Shown: positions 51,189 to 59,595 of the stretch, in pieces | Position numbering within the stretch: position 1 is the stretch's first letter | Layout: every line of letters starts with the position of its first letter | DNA from: CAZMVY01 sp964617875 | Lineage (GTDB): Bacteria > Planctomycetota > Phycisphaerae > UBA1845 > PWPN01 | DNA: 64,000 bases | Assembly (NCBI GenBank): GCA_964617875.1 | Contig: CAZUAI010000016.1 | Span: forward strand, 1 to 64,000 | Direction of reading: 5' to 3' | Program-made: the position numbers and the translations under genes | Notes under the pieces: generated by a model | What the model was told of the DNA's origin: nothing | The model's input: the letters and a program-made list of their open reading frames with translations, nothing else | The model's database searches: none

Positions 51189-52676
51189 TCAGGGATCGGC
51201 GGCGACGGCGGGGAGCCGCGTGTGCAGGAGGCGCTTCGCGATCTTGCCGGTCGGGCCGCGCGGCAGGTCTTTGTCGATGAAGATGTGCCGGGGCACCTTG
51301 TAGCCCGCCAGGTGGCGCCGGCAGTGCTCGCGCAGTTCGAGAGGTGTGACGCCCTGGTCTTCCCGGGGTACGACGAAACCGACGACGACCTCGCCGCGGC
51401 TGGCGTCGGGGATGCCGATCACGGCCGATTCGGCGACGACCGGGTGCTGGTCCAGCACCGTCTCGATTTCGCGGGGGAAGACGTTCTCCCCGCCGACGAT
51501 GATCATTTCCTTCTTCCGTCCCGTGATCCGGATGTAGCCGTCGGCATCGACCATGCCGAGATCGCCGGTGCGGAGCCAGCCGTCCGGGCTGAGGGCGGCG
51601 GCTGTGTCTTCGGGCTTGTTGTAGTACGCCTTCATCACGCAGTGACCGCGCACGCAGATTTCGCCCTGCGTCCCGGCCGGGACCGCGCGGCCAAGGTCGT
51701 CCATCGCGACGACCTCGACCCCCGCAATGGGCCGGCCAACGGTTCCGGGCCGATGGGCTCCGGGGATGTTCACGGCGACCACGGGAGAGGTCTCGGTCAG
51801 ACCGTAGCCCTCGAGGATCGTGAGTCTCAGCCGTTGCCTGCACTCTTCGAACACGGCCTGCGGCAGCGGCTCGCCGCCGCTGACGGCGATCCGCACTCTC
51901 CGGAAGGCGTCGGCCGTGGCGCTCTTCGTCCGCGCCAGCGTTCCGAACATGCTTGCGATCGCCAGGAGGACCGAGATGTCCTGTTCGACGATCGCGCGAA
52001 GCACGTCTCCCGGCTGAAAGCGGGGCTGGTAGAAGACGGTGGCGCCGAGCAGCGTCGGCACAAGCAGCGCCGTCGTCAGCCCGAAGCTGTGGAACATCGG
52101 CAGGATGCCGAGGAAGCGATCATCGGTGCGCATGCCCACGTGGCTTGCGCAGCCGAAGGCGTTTGCGTGCAGGTTGTTCTGGGTGAGGCACACGCCCCGG
52201 GGCACGCCCGTCGTGCCGGACGTGTAGAGGATCACCGCGACATCGTCGGGGCCGGCGGGGGGAACGCCCGGGAAGGACGCTGCGCCCGCCCGCAGGGCCT
52301 GCCCCAGCCCGGCCTTCTCGAGGAAGACCGGCCGTACGGGCAATGGACGCACGACGCCCTCGAGCGGCTCGCAGGTGAGAACCACGTCGAGCCCCGCGTC
52401 CGCCACGATGGCCCGCAGCTCGTCGGTCTGCAGAACGGGGTTCAGCGGGACGACCACCTTTCCCGCCCAGAGCCCGCCGTAGAGACTGACTGCGAATCCC
52501 ACGGAAGACGGCAGCATGACGCCGACGTTCGGACGTTGCGTCTCGGCATCGATGAGCCGTGCCATTCCCGCGGACAGGGCGGCGAGTTGCCCGTAGGTCA
52601 CTTCGGTCTGCGGGTCTTTGGCGGCGAGTTTGTCGGCATGGCGGCCGGCCGTATCGAGAAAGGCGGCGATGAGCAT
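51189..52676 (-). CDS. AMP-forming acyl-CoA synthetase/ligase
   Basis: 495 residues of the ANL adenylating family, activating a carboxylic acid (probably a fatty acid) to its CoA ester with ATP. Motif A8-type P-loop: AVILYTSGTTGVPRGVCLTQ (about 140-160). Middle: ILEGYGLTETSPVVAVN. Later core: GWLRTGDLGMVDADGYIRI and ITGRKKEMIIVGGENVFPRE. The lysine of the C-terminal domain is in LPRGPTGKIAKRLL (A10). The family is certain, the chain length is not. It is convergent with the plus-strand sulfatase and lies downstream of the two-component pair on the same strand, 147 bases away. Confidence 0.88.
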   Translation of the reverse strand: MLIAAFLDTAGRHADKLAAKDPQTEVTYGQLAALSAGMARLIDAETQRPNVGVMLPSSVGFAVSLYGGLWAGKVVVPLNPVLQTDELRAIVADAGLDVVLTCEPLEGVVRPLPVRPVFLEKAGLGQALRAGAASFPGVPPAGPDDVAVILYTSGTTGVPRGVCLTQNNLHANAFGCASHVGMRTDDRFLGILPMFHSFGLTTALLVPTLLGATVFYQPRFQPGDVLRAIVEQDISVLLAIASMFGTLARTKSATADAFRRVRIAVSGGEPLPQAVFEECRQRLRLTILEGYGLTETSPVVAVNIPGAHRPGTVGRPIAGVEVVAMDDLGRAVPAGTQGEICVRGHCVMKAYYNKPEDTAAALSPDGWLRTGDLGMVDADGYIRITGRKKEMIIVGGENVFPREIETVLDQHPVVAESAVIGIPDASRGEVVVGFVVPREDQGVTPLELREHCRRHLAGYKVPRHIFIDKDLPRGPTGKIAKRLLHTRLPAVAADP

Positions 52677-52823
52677 GGCGGTCTCCGTCTGATGCGCAAC
52701 AAGACTCCGAATGACGCCCCCGGTCCCTGCGGACGTCGTAGTCTCGCCGAGACCGGCCGATTTGGCAACGGCCGGCCCGGGGCCCGCGGTACGTCTTCGG
52801 CGACGGAAGCCTCCCGATGACGC

Positions 52824-53453
52824 TCAGCCGGGCCTGGGGAACCCGCCCGATCGCTCGAGTTCCGCCACGATCCGGACGAGGTCGGCCACGGACGAAACGC
52901 CCATCTTCTCCATCACTCGGGCCCGGTGGACCTTGATCGTCTTCTCGGTCGTCCCGAGCCTCTGGCCGATCTGCTTGTTCAGCAGGCCCGCCGCCACGCC
53001 GTCCATGACCTGGCGTTCGCGGGGTGTGAGCGACGCCACCCGGCGTTGGAGTTCCTCGATGGTTCTCCGGGTCCGCCGTGCATCCGCATGCCGGCTCAGC
53101 GCCTTTTCGATCGCCGCCAGAAGGTCGTGGTCCTTGAACGGCTTTGGCAGGAACTCGACGGCGCCGGCCTGCACGGCACGAACCGCCATCCGGATGTCGC
53201 CGTGGCCGGTGATGAAGATGATCGGCAGGTCGGGAGTCCTCTGCGCCAACCTCTGTTGCAGGTCCAGCCCGCTCATCCCGGACATCCGCACGTCCAGAAT
53301 CAGGCAGCAGGGCTCGTCGGGAATCGGCGCCTTGAGGAACTCCTCTGCCGACGCGAAGGCCACGGCACGGAACCGGGCGGATTTCAGCAGGCGCGTGAGG
53401 GCCGTTCTCATCGAGGCGTCATCGTCAACAACGAAGACGGTTGCGGATTCCAT
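52824..53453 (-). CDS. FixJ/NarL-type response regulator
   Basis: 209 residues. Receiver domain with D10-D11-D12, phospho-acceptor D54 in CLILDVRMSGMSG, and LPKPFKDHDLL; LuxR-type HTH with LTPRERQVMDGVAAGLLNKQ and TTEKTIKVHRARVMEKM. This is the FixJ class (GLDLQQRL ... PIIFITGHGDIRMAVRAVQA). It starts three bases after the stop of the kinase gene. A TTGGAC/GTCCAA palindrome on the far side of the kinase, before the PEP-CTERM gene, is a candidate binding site. Confidence 0.92.
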   Translation of the reverse strand: MESATVFVVDDDASMRTALTRLLKSARFRAVAFASAEEFLKAPIPDEPCCLILDVRMSGMSGLDLQQRLAQRTPDLPIIFITGHGDIRMAVRAVQAGAVEFLPKPFKDHDLLAAIEKALSRHADARRTRRTIEELQRRVASLTPRERQVMDGVAAGLLNKQIGQRLGTTEKTIKVHRARVMEKMGVSSVADLVRIVAELERSGGFPRPG

Positions 53454-53456
53454 GAA

Positions 53457-55238
53457 TCAACTCGCCCGGGCGATCGGGATCGTGAACTTGAATGCCGAAC
53501 CGGCCCCCTCGACCGATTCGACCCACAACCGGCCGCCATGGGCCTCCACGATCGACCGGCACACGGCCAGACCCATTCCGACGCCTCCGGGCTTCGTCGT
53601 GAAGAATGCGTCGAAGATCCGTTCGCAGTCGTCGGCCGGGATGCCCATCCCCCTATCCCGGACGGTCACCAGGACCGTCGCGGCATCCGTGCATTCCGAC
53701 GAGACGGTGATCTCGCGGGACGAGACGGTCACCTGACTGACCGCCTCGATCGCATTCAGCAGCAGATTGAATACGACCTGCTGCAACTGGATTTCGGCCC
53801 CGGACACGGGAGGGAGGTCCCGCTTCAGACGCAGCTTCAGCGAGACCTGATCCGCCTTCAACCGGTCGTCCGCCATACGTACGACCTGCCGGATGGCCCC
53901 GTTCATATCCACGGGGCAGAGCCGAAGCTCGACCCGCCCCAGGAAGCGGCGCACCTGTGCGACGACCTGCGTCGCTCGCGTTGCGTCATTGACGATATCG
54001 ACCAGCGCCCGCCGGATTTCGTCATGATCAGGATTGGGGCTGTTCAGGAGGCGCTGGCAGGCCTGCGCATTGGCCGTCACTGCTCCGAGAGGCTGATTGA
54101 CCTCGTGGGCGATCGTGGCCGTCAGCTCGCCCATGGCCGTGATGCGGGCCATCCGGGCCAGTTCCTCGCGAAGCCGCCGCAATTCGCCCTCGGCTCGCTT
54201 GCGGTCCGTCACGTCGGACGCCATGCCGACGAGCCGGACCAGCCTGCCCGTTTCGTCGAAGAAACCGTGGGCGTTCTCCTCGATCCACACCACACCGCCG
54301 TCGTCGCGGACGAACCGGTACGTCGTGCGATACCCCGGCTGGGTCGGCGAGAGTTGCGCGAGCAACTCCGCCAGTGCCGGCCGATCGTCGGGGTGGACCC
54401 GGTCCAGATACGCCGCTCCGCAGTCGATCGCGGCGTTGTCCGCGCGACCGAGAACGTCGGAGGCGTCCGCGGAGCAGGCGATCTTGTCTGTGACGGCGTC
54501 CCACTCGAAGGCGAACATCCGTGCGGTTTCCGCGGCGAGCCGCAGACGCTGCTCGCTTTCCCGCAGCTGCCGCTCCGCCTCCTTTCGGGAGAGCGTCTCC
54601 TGCTCAATCCGTTCATGGTTGGTGAGCAGTTGCGCGTAGAGTTCATCGTTGGCGATCGCGAGGGACATGTAATTGGCCATGATCTGGAGGGCGTCCAGGT
54701 CCGCCTCCGTCAGGTCCGTCCGCATCGTGCGGGAGAAGAGCCCGATGATCCCGATCACCTGGTCGCCGGCCAGCATCGGCGCCCCCGCGTACGACGTAAA
54801 CGCCCGCGGCGACGGCGGCCGGCTCCGCTCAGCGGCAAGAACGGGGTTGCTCATGACGTCCGGAAGGAACAGGGGGCTTTGGCGTTTCAGGATTTCGCTG
54901 GCGATACCGCAACCAATCGGTATCCTTTCAGGACAGTCTGTTTCCTCCAATCCCGAGCAGGCCAGGAAGACGAGGTCGTCGTCCTTCCACAGGCGGAAGA
55001 CGCAGGCGTCCATGCCGAAGGCCGCGCGAAGCTGTTCCGCCATGGCCTTGGCCCGTTGCGCGAGCGGGGCTGTGCCAACCATCTGGCACCGGAGCAGGGA
55101 CAGCCGGTGCAGCCGGGTGCAAAAGTCGCCGTCAGATGTCGAATTCATCGCAGCGTCCCGGCTGGGCGGCGGACACGACACCCCTTTTTGCGGAGTTGAC
55201 GCCTGCGGCGACGGGCCCGACTTGAGGTTATCGGTCAT
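53457..55238 (-). CDS. GAF-PAS sensor histidine kinase, FixL-like
   Basis: 593 residues, soluble. GAF domain about 45-205 (ACVFRLWKDDDLVFLACSGL; APMLAGDQVIGIIGLFSRTM), coiled coil about 215-245, PAS/PAC about 250-365 (MFAFEWDAVTDKIACSADAS; YRFVRDDGGVVWIEENAHGF), HisKA with phospho-His in ATIAHEVNQPLGAVTANAQA, and ATPase domain (NLLLNAIEAVSQV; VRDRGMGIP; GVGMGLAVCRSIVEAHGG). No heme-binding His of FixL was pinpointed, so the ligand is open (gas, redox, or a small molecule in GAF). Start MTDNLKSG at 55238 is my choice; the frame runs to 55295. It pairs with the FixJ-type regulator. Confidence 0.85.
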   Translation of the reverse strand: MTDNLKSGPSPQASTPQKGVSCPPPSRDAAMNSTSDGDFCTRLHRLSLLRCQMVGTAPLAQRAKAMAEQLRAAFGMDACVFRLWKDDDLVFLACSGLEETDCPERIPIGCGIASEILKRQSPLFLPDVMSNPVLAAERSRPPSPRAFTSYAGAPMLAGDQVIGIIGLFSRTMRTDLTEADLDALQIMANYMSLAIANDELYAQLLTNHERIEQETLSRKEAERQLRESEQRLRLAAETARMFAFEWDAVTDKIACSADASDVLGRADNAAIDCGAAYLDRVHPDDRPALAELLAQLSPTQPGYRTTYRFVRDDGGVVWIEENAHGFFDETGRLVRLVGMASDVTDRKRAEGELRRLREELARMARITAMGELTATIAHEVNQPLGAVTANAQACQRLLNSPNPDHDEIRRALVDIVNDATRATQVVAQVRRFLGRVELRLCPVDMNGAIRQVVRMADDRLKADQVSLKLRLKRDLPPVSGAEIQLQQVVFNLLLNAIEAVSQVTVSSREITVSSECTDAATVLVTVRDRGMGIPADDCERIFDAFFTTKPGGVGMGLAVCRSIVEAHGGRLWVESVEGAGSAFKFTIPIARAS

Positions 55239-55402
55239 AATGACACCGATAAAGCGGAGCTTGTGCTGTGTTTCTGTCTGCGGACGGCTTGCCATTGCGC
55301 AATACCGTGGTGTCCGCTTTGCGCAGGGCGAGGGCCGCAGGCGTCCGCATCTATCAAGCTACAAAACCCCCTCAGGCATGTAAAGTCTTGAATCTGCCTG
55401 TG

Positions 55403-55418
55403 TTGGACTAAGGTCCAA
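55403..55418. promoter_or_regulatory. Palindrome TTGGAC-TAAG-GTCCAA in a divergent gap
   Basis: TTGGAC (55403-55408) and GTCCAA (55413-55418) are exact inverted repeats about 24 bases upstream of a TATACT box for the PEP-CTERM gene and between it and the divergent FixL/FixJ-like pair. This is the right place and type for a dimeric HTH regulator site. Confidence 0.4.
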
Positions 55419-55441
55419 TAGAGTGGATGGACTATTTGGGT

Positions 55442-55447
55442 TATACT
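55442..55447 (+). promoter_or_regulatory. TATACT box for the PEP-CTERM gene
   Basis: GGGTTATACTGCG, with TATACT at 55442-55447. It leaves a leader of about 95 bases before the ATG at 55552. No -35 box is seen; the palindrome at 55403-55418 overlaps where it should be. Confidence 0.4.
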
Positions 55448-55551
55448 GCGGATTGGAGGCCGTGGGCTTCTGCCGGCTCGGCGTATGCAGGCGGGTGACG
55501 GGCCCGGATGGGAAGAGAACCCGCGTGAGTTCAGGTTGAGGAGGAATTGCC

Positions 55552-56148
55552 ATGAGGATGCTCGTGGGGCTGCTCGTCGTTCTTTCGTGCGCGTCGTTTG
55601 CGAGCGCAAGGATCACGGCGGCGGCAGCCATGGACGACGGCGACGGAGCGGTGGTATGCACGGCCGCATGGGACGGCAAAGATGGCCAGACCGAGGAAGC
55701 CACCATGGATGTGGATGGCATCCAGTACTGGTGGCCGGCCCACGTGCTCGGGACCGTCACTACGGACACGGAACTGGATCCGATCATGTGGATCCGCAAC
55801 ACGGTCACCAACGATTCGACCGTGCTGCCGCTGATCTGGACCGACTACCACATCAAGATCACGGTGAACAAGGTGTTCTCGATTCTTGATGCGGCGACCA
55901 TGGCGACCTGGTCGGCGTCGATCACGCCGCCGGTTGCCAATGGTGACGGCACCTGGACCGGCTACGTGGACTACGTGATGAACCCCGGCGGCACGGCCAT
56001 CGGCGACATGATGGACGGCCAGTTCGATTACAAGATCTCCTTCCTGGGCAGCATCTCGTACTGCCAGGAAATGGTCCCGACGCCGGAGCCGGCGAGCCTG
56101 CTCCTGCTGGGCCTTGGCGGCGTGCTGATGCGTCGTCGGCGCCGGTAA
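55552..56148 (+). CDS. PEP-CTERM sorting-domain secreted protein
   Basis: 198 residues. Signal peptide MRMLVGLLVVLSCASFASA, a beta-rich mature part of about 150 residues with acidic patches, and the classic C-terminal sorting signal: PTPEPAS, then LLLLGLGGVLM, then RRRRR. It is expected to be exported and processed by an exosortase to the cell surface or matrix; no exosortase is in the window. AGGAGG lies seven bases before the ATG. A strong rho-independent terminator follows, so it is transcribed alone. It faces the FixL/FixJ-like pair across a palindrome. Confidence 0.9.
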   Translation: MRMLVGLLVVLSCASFASARITAAAAMDDGDGAVVCTAAWDGKDGQTEEATMDVDGIQYWWPAHVLGTVTTDTELDPIMWIRNTVTNDSTVLPLIWTDYHIKITVNKVFSILDAATMATWSASITPPVANGDGTWTGYVDYVMNPGGTAIGDMMDGQFDYKISFLGSISYCQEMVPTPEPASLLLLGLGGVLMRRRRR

Positions 56149-56177
56149 TCGCAGGGTCGGTGGTTTGCTGACAACCA

Positions 56178-56220
56178 AAGACGAGGCGCTCCGTTGTGGG
56201 GTGCCTCGTCTTGTTTTTTT
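56178..56220 (+). terminator. Strong rho-independent terminator
   Basis: AAGACGAGGC (56178-56187) and GCCTCGTCTT (56203-56212) form a perfect ten-base stem followed by TTGTTTTTTT. This is the clearest intrinsic terminator in the window, ending the PEP-CTERM transcript. Confidence 0.85.
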
Positions 56221-56479
56221 CAGATGGACGGCTGCGCGGTGGTCAACCGGGAGGCGTCGAGGGGATGCATGGCCGTATGTGCGAAAGGGGCCGGAACCTG
56301 TGCCGGACTGGCGGAACACCGTGTTCACGGGAACTGGACGCCCTGACGCGTTTCGCCCAGGGCACGAAAGGGTTCCTGACTCCCTCCCTGCGTGCAGGGT
56401 GACGTCGCCGAGGTTTGTGGTGCCGTAGCGGGGTCCCAGGCAAAGAGTGCGGGAACAATCTCTGATCGAGGAGTGTAAC

Positions 56480-59074
56480 ATGTTGGCAATGCGAGACGGG
56501 TGTCGCCGTGGCGGATGGCGCAGTGGTCTGAAACGGCTCTTGCCGGCGAGTGTGCCGTTGCTCCTTGTGAGCGCGGTTTACGGTCGGGCGAACATTCGCG
56601 ACGCGTTCTTCAGCGCCTACCCCGGCGCCGTCGGAAGCAAGCTCGACTCGGTCCCCAGTCATCCCACGCATTGCGGTGTCTGCCACTACGACTTCGGCGG
56701 CGGAGGAACCCGCAACCCGTACGGCGTCCGGCTCGGGCAGGTTCTGCCGAACTTCCAGAACAATCCGAACGGCCGCAGGCAGGCGGTACTCTCGATCCAG
56801 AACGAGGACTCCGATGCCGACGGTTTCTCCACGAACACCGAAGTCACCAACAAGACGAGCTTCAGCAACACACCGACCTTCCCGGGATTGACGCCCGGCA
56901 ACGTCTCCAACGTCATCAATGTGGCCGTCTCGGATATTCAGGGATACCTTGTGCCGACGGCCGGGGTGGATACCACCCCGCCGTCCGTGACCGTGATCGC
57001 GCCGAACGGCGGCGAGACGCTGGTGGCCAATGCGGCCGCCACGGTTCAGTGGACGGCGACCGATGCGAGCGGCGTTGCGGCGGTCGATCTGTACCTCTCC
57101 GACGACAACGGGGCCACGTTCAAACCGGTGGCGAAGGGCCTGTCCAACAGCGGCACGTACACGTGGTTTCCGGCAAACCGCCCGACGAGCCTGGCCCGCA
57201 TTCGGGTCGTGGCGACGGACAACGCCTTCAACACAGGCCAGGACGACAGCAACAACGTCTTCACGATCCAGCGCCCGCCCGGGGGGATCGTGCCGACGAC
57301 GCTTCGCGACTTCGACCAGCCCGGAAGCCAGCCGTTCGAGTCCGGCACGCTCAACCCGCCGGAAGCCTGCGCGACCTGCCACGGCGGCTACAACACCAGC
57401 GTCGAGCCCTACTACAACTGGGAGGGAAGCATGATGGCCCAGGCCTCGCGCGATCCGCTCTTCAAGGCCAACATGGTCATCGCGAACCAGGACGCGCCGG
57501 ATTCCGGCGATCTCTGCCTGCGGTGCCATCTTCCGCGGGGCTGGCATCAGGGCCGATCCGTGCCGACGGACGGCAGCCAGATGCTCGGTACGGACAGGAG
57601 CGGCGTGGCCTGCGACCTGTGCCACCGGCTCGTCGATCCGATCTACACGCCGGGCGTCAGCCCGTCCGTGGACCAGCCCATCCTGGCCGCCCTGAGCTTC
57701 CCCGGGACCGACTTCGGCAACGGGATGGTCGTGATCGACCCGACCGGCGGGCGACGCGGGCCGTTCCTCGACGCCACCAGCGGCCACGCCGTCATCGTGT
57801 CGCCCTTCCACCGCGAAGCCGCGCTTTGCGGCTCCTGCCACGACGTGAGCAACCCGGCGTTCGAGAAGGACATCAACGGCAACTACGTTCCGAACGCGTT
57901 TGATGCCACGGCCGCCACCTTTGCCGCACACACGCTGGCGCCCGTCGAGCGGACATACAGCGAGTGGCTTAACAGCCAGTACAACACCCCCTTCGGCGTC
58001 TTCGCCCCGCAGTTCGGCGGCAACAAGGAATACGTCGCGACCTGTCAGGACTGTCACATGAAGGACGTCACCGGCCAGGGCTGCAACTTCGGCACGCCGC
58101 CCACACGCACGGACCTGCCGCTGCACGACATGACCGGCGGGAGCACCTGGCTGCCGGGCCTGCTGAGTACGCTCTTCCCCGGCGAGGTCAATGCGGCGGC
58201 GCTGCAATCCGGCATCGCGCGGGCGCGCTACATGTTGCAGAACGCGGCCCAGCTGTCGGCCGAGCAGGTCGGAGAGGATCTCAAGGTCACCGTGACCAAC
58301 AACACCGGCCACAAGCTCCCCACCGGTTATCCGGAGGGGCGCCGCATGTGGATCAACGTCAGGTTCTATGACGCGGCGATGGCCCTCGTCTCCGAGTCCT
58401 GCGCGTATGATTCGGCCACCGGCGTCCTCGGGCACGATGCCGAGGCGACGGTCTACCACGTGGAGCCGGGCCTCGATTCCGTGACCGCGCCGCTGGTCGG
58501 CGTACCGGAGGGGCCGTCGTTCCACTTCGTGCTGAACAACAGGATCTACAAGGACAACCGCATCCCGCCGCGCGGGTTCACCAACGCCGCCTTCGCGCAA
58601 TTCGGCGGGGCGCCGGTCGGCCATACCTACGCGGACGGGCAATACTGGGACGACGCCTTCTACACCGTGCCCGCGCGCGCGGTGTCGGCGCAGGTCACCC
58701 TCTACTATCAGAGCACGAGCAAAGAGTTCATCGAGTTTCTGCGGGACGAGAATCGCACGGATTCCGCCGGACAGGATCTGTATAACCTCTGGAACAGCAA
58801 CGGCAAGTGTCCGCCGGAGGTGATGGCGACCGTCACGGTGCCCGTGACGCCGCCGCCTGCGGGCTCAGCCGACTTCGACGGCGACGGCGACGTGGATCTC
58901 GCCGACTTCACGGCTTTCCAGGCCTGTTTCAACGGACCGAATCAGCCGCCGGCGGGCGCGAATTGCGGCGGTGCCGACTTCGACGGAGACAACGACATCG
59001 ACCTTGCCGACTTCACCGCGTTTCAGGGCTGTTTCAACGGACCGAACCGGCCCCCGGCATGTGTCGGTCCGTGA
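56480..59074 (+). CDS. Six-CxxCH cytochrome with Ig-like domain and paired dockerin-like tail
   Basis: 864 residues, exported (LLPASVPLLLVSAVYGRA). Six CxxCH heme sites are visible: CGVCH, CATCH, CLRCH, CDLCH, CGSCH and CQDCH. Between the first and second lies a DxDxDG calcium loop (EDSDADGFSTNTEVTN) and an Ig-like/IPT domain (VTVIAPNGGETLVANAAATV; AVDLYLSDDNGATF). The middle follows the 'cytochrome c family, multiheme' layout with NTGHKLPTGYPEGRRMWINV. The C-terminus carries two EF-hand-like repeats (DFDGDGDVDLADFTAF and DFDGDNDIDLADFTAF), each followed by CFNGPN. It probably moves electrons at the cell surface. GAGGAG (56468-56473) supports ATG 56480 over an upstream GTG. Confidence 0.8.
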   Translation: MLAMRDGCRRGGWRSGLKRLLPASVPLLLVSAVYGRANIRDAFFSAYPGAVGSKLDSVPSHPTHCGVCHYDFGGGGTRNPYGVRLGQVLPNFQNNPNGRRQAVLSIQNEDSDADGFSTNTEVTNKTSFSNTPTFPGLTPGNVSNVINVAVSDIQGYLVPTAGVDTTPPSVTVIAPNGGETLVANAAATVQWTATDASGVAAVDLYLSDDNGATFKPVAKGLSNSGTYTWFPANRPTSLARIRVVATDNAFNTGQDDSNNVFTIQRPPGGIVPTTLRDFDQPGSQPFESGTLNPPEACATCHGGYNTSVEPYYNWEGSMMAQASRDPLFKANMVIANQDAPDSGDLCLRCHLPRGWHQGRSVPTDGSQMLGTDRSGVACDLCHRLVDPIYTPGVSPSVDQPILAALSFPGTDFGNGMVVIDPTGGRRGPFLDATSGHAVIVSPFHREAALCGSCHDVSNPAFEKDINGNYVPNAFDATAATFAAHTLAPVERTYSEWLNSQYNTPFGVFAPQFGGNKEYVATCQDCHMKDVTGQGCNFGTPPTRTDLPLHDMTGGSTWLPGLLSTLFPGEVNAAALQSGIARARYMLQNAAQLSAEQVGEDLKVTVTNNTGHKLPTGYPEGRRMWINVRFYDAAMALVSESCAYDSATGVLGHDAEATVYHVEPGLDSVTAPLVGVPEGPSFHFVLNNRIYKDNRIPPRGFTNAAFAQFGGAPVGHTYADGQYWDDAFYTVPARAVSAQVTLYYQSTSKEFIEFLRDENRTDSAGQDLYNLWNSNGKCPPEVMATVTVPVTPPPAGSADFDGDGDVDLADFTAFQACFNGPNQPPAGANCGGADFDGDNDIDLADFTAFQGCFNGPNRPPACVGP

Positions 59075-59086
59075 GCCTGCCGGGAC

Positions 59087-59388
59087 ATGAGAAAAGCACC
59101 GTTGGGTATGGCGGTCATGGGGTTCATCGCTGCATCGGCGATGGCTGCCCCAGGCGAGCAATGGATCCTGCCGATCCACCATCTTGATGGTGGCGGCTGG
59201 GTCGCGTTCCCCGGTGCGGGCTACGCTGGAACTCGGCCTCCTGGCTGTATGCCAAGTGGGACTTCGGCTGGCCGATTACCCGCACGTGGAGCGCGTTGAG
59301 GGTCACGCAGATTACGCCGGAGCCGGCGAGCATGATGCTGCTGGCGCTCGGCGGTGCGGCCCTGCTGCGTCGCAGGCCCAAAGCCTGA
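59087..59388 (+). pseudogene. PEP-CTERM protein gene with internal deletion and frameshift
   Basis: It starts as MRKAPLGMAVMGFIAASAMA, a signal peptide, then GEQWILPIHHLDGGGWVAFP, a common N-terminus of a planctomycete PEP-CTERM family. Near 59220 the sense passes to another frame: WNSASWLYAKWDFGWP, ITRTWSALRVTQITPEPAS, MMLLALGGAALLRRRPKA and a TGA at 59386-59388, a full PEP-CTERM signal. Neither frame alone is a complete gene. The middle of the expected protein (commonly over 100 residues) is missing, so this is a deletion joint. A terminator follows. Confidence 0.65.
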
Positions 59389-59428
59389 AGAGGGCCGGGC
59401 GTACGCTGACGCGAAGGCAGTGAACCAG

Positions 59429-59473
59429 GGCAGGGCGGGGACACGGTGATGCCTCGCTCTGCCTCTCTTTGTG
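59429..59473 (+). terminator. Rho-independent-type terminator
   Basis: GGCAGGGCG (59429-59437) pairs with CGCTCTGCC (59455-59463), nine pairs with one G-U, followed by TCTCTTTGTG. It ends the transcript of the cytochrome and the broken PEP-CTERM gene. Confidence 0.5.
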
Positions 59474-59595
59474 TCAAGGACCGGGAGATTGTGATGCCGA
59501 TTCGTCCTGTGTTGCCATCGCGCGAATTCTCGTCGGATTGCGTTGATTCCCGGAGGGCGACCCGAGCAGGCGGGCGAACCCCCGCGCGTGCGAGT

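Noticed and set aside
59446..59595. Upstream starts for the jelly-roll/dockerin-tail protein
   Set aside because: 59446 lies inside a terminator stem-loop; 59494 has a good ribosome site but adds a long segment before the signal peptide. I kept 59596 and recorded the alternative.
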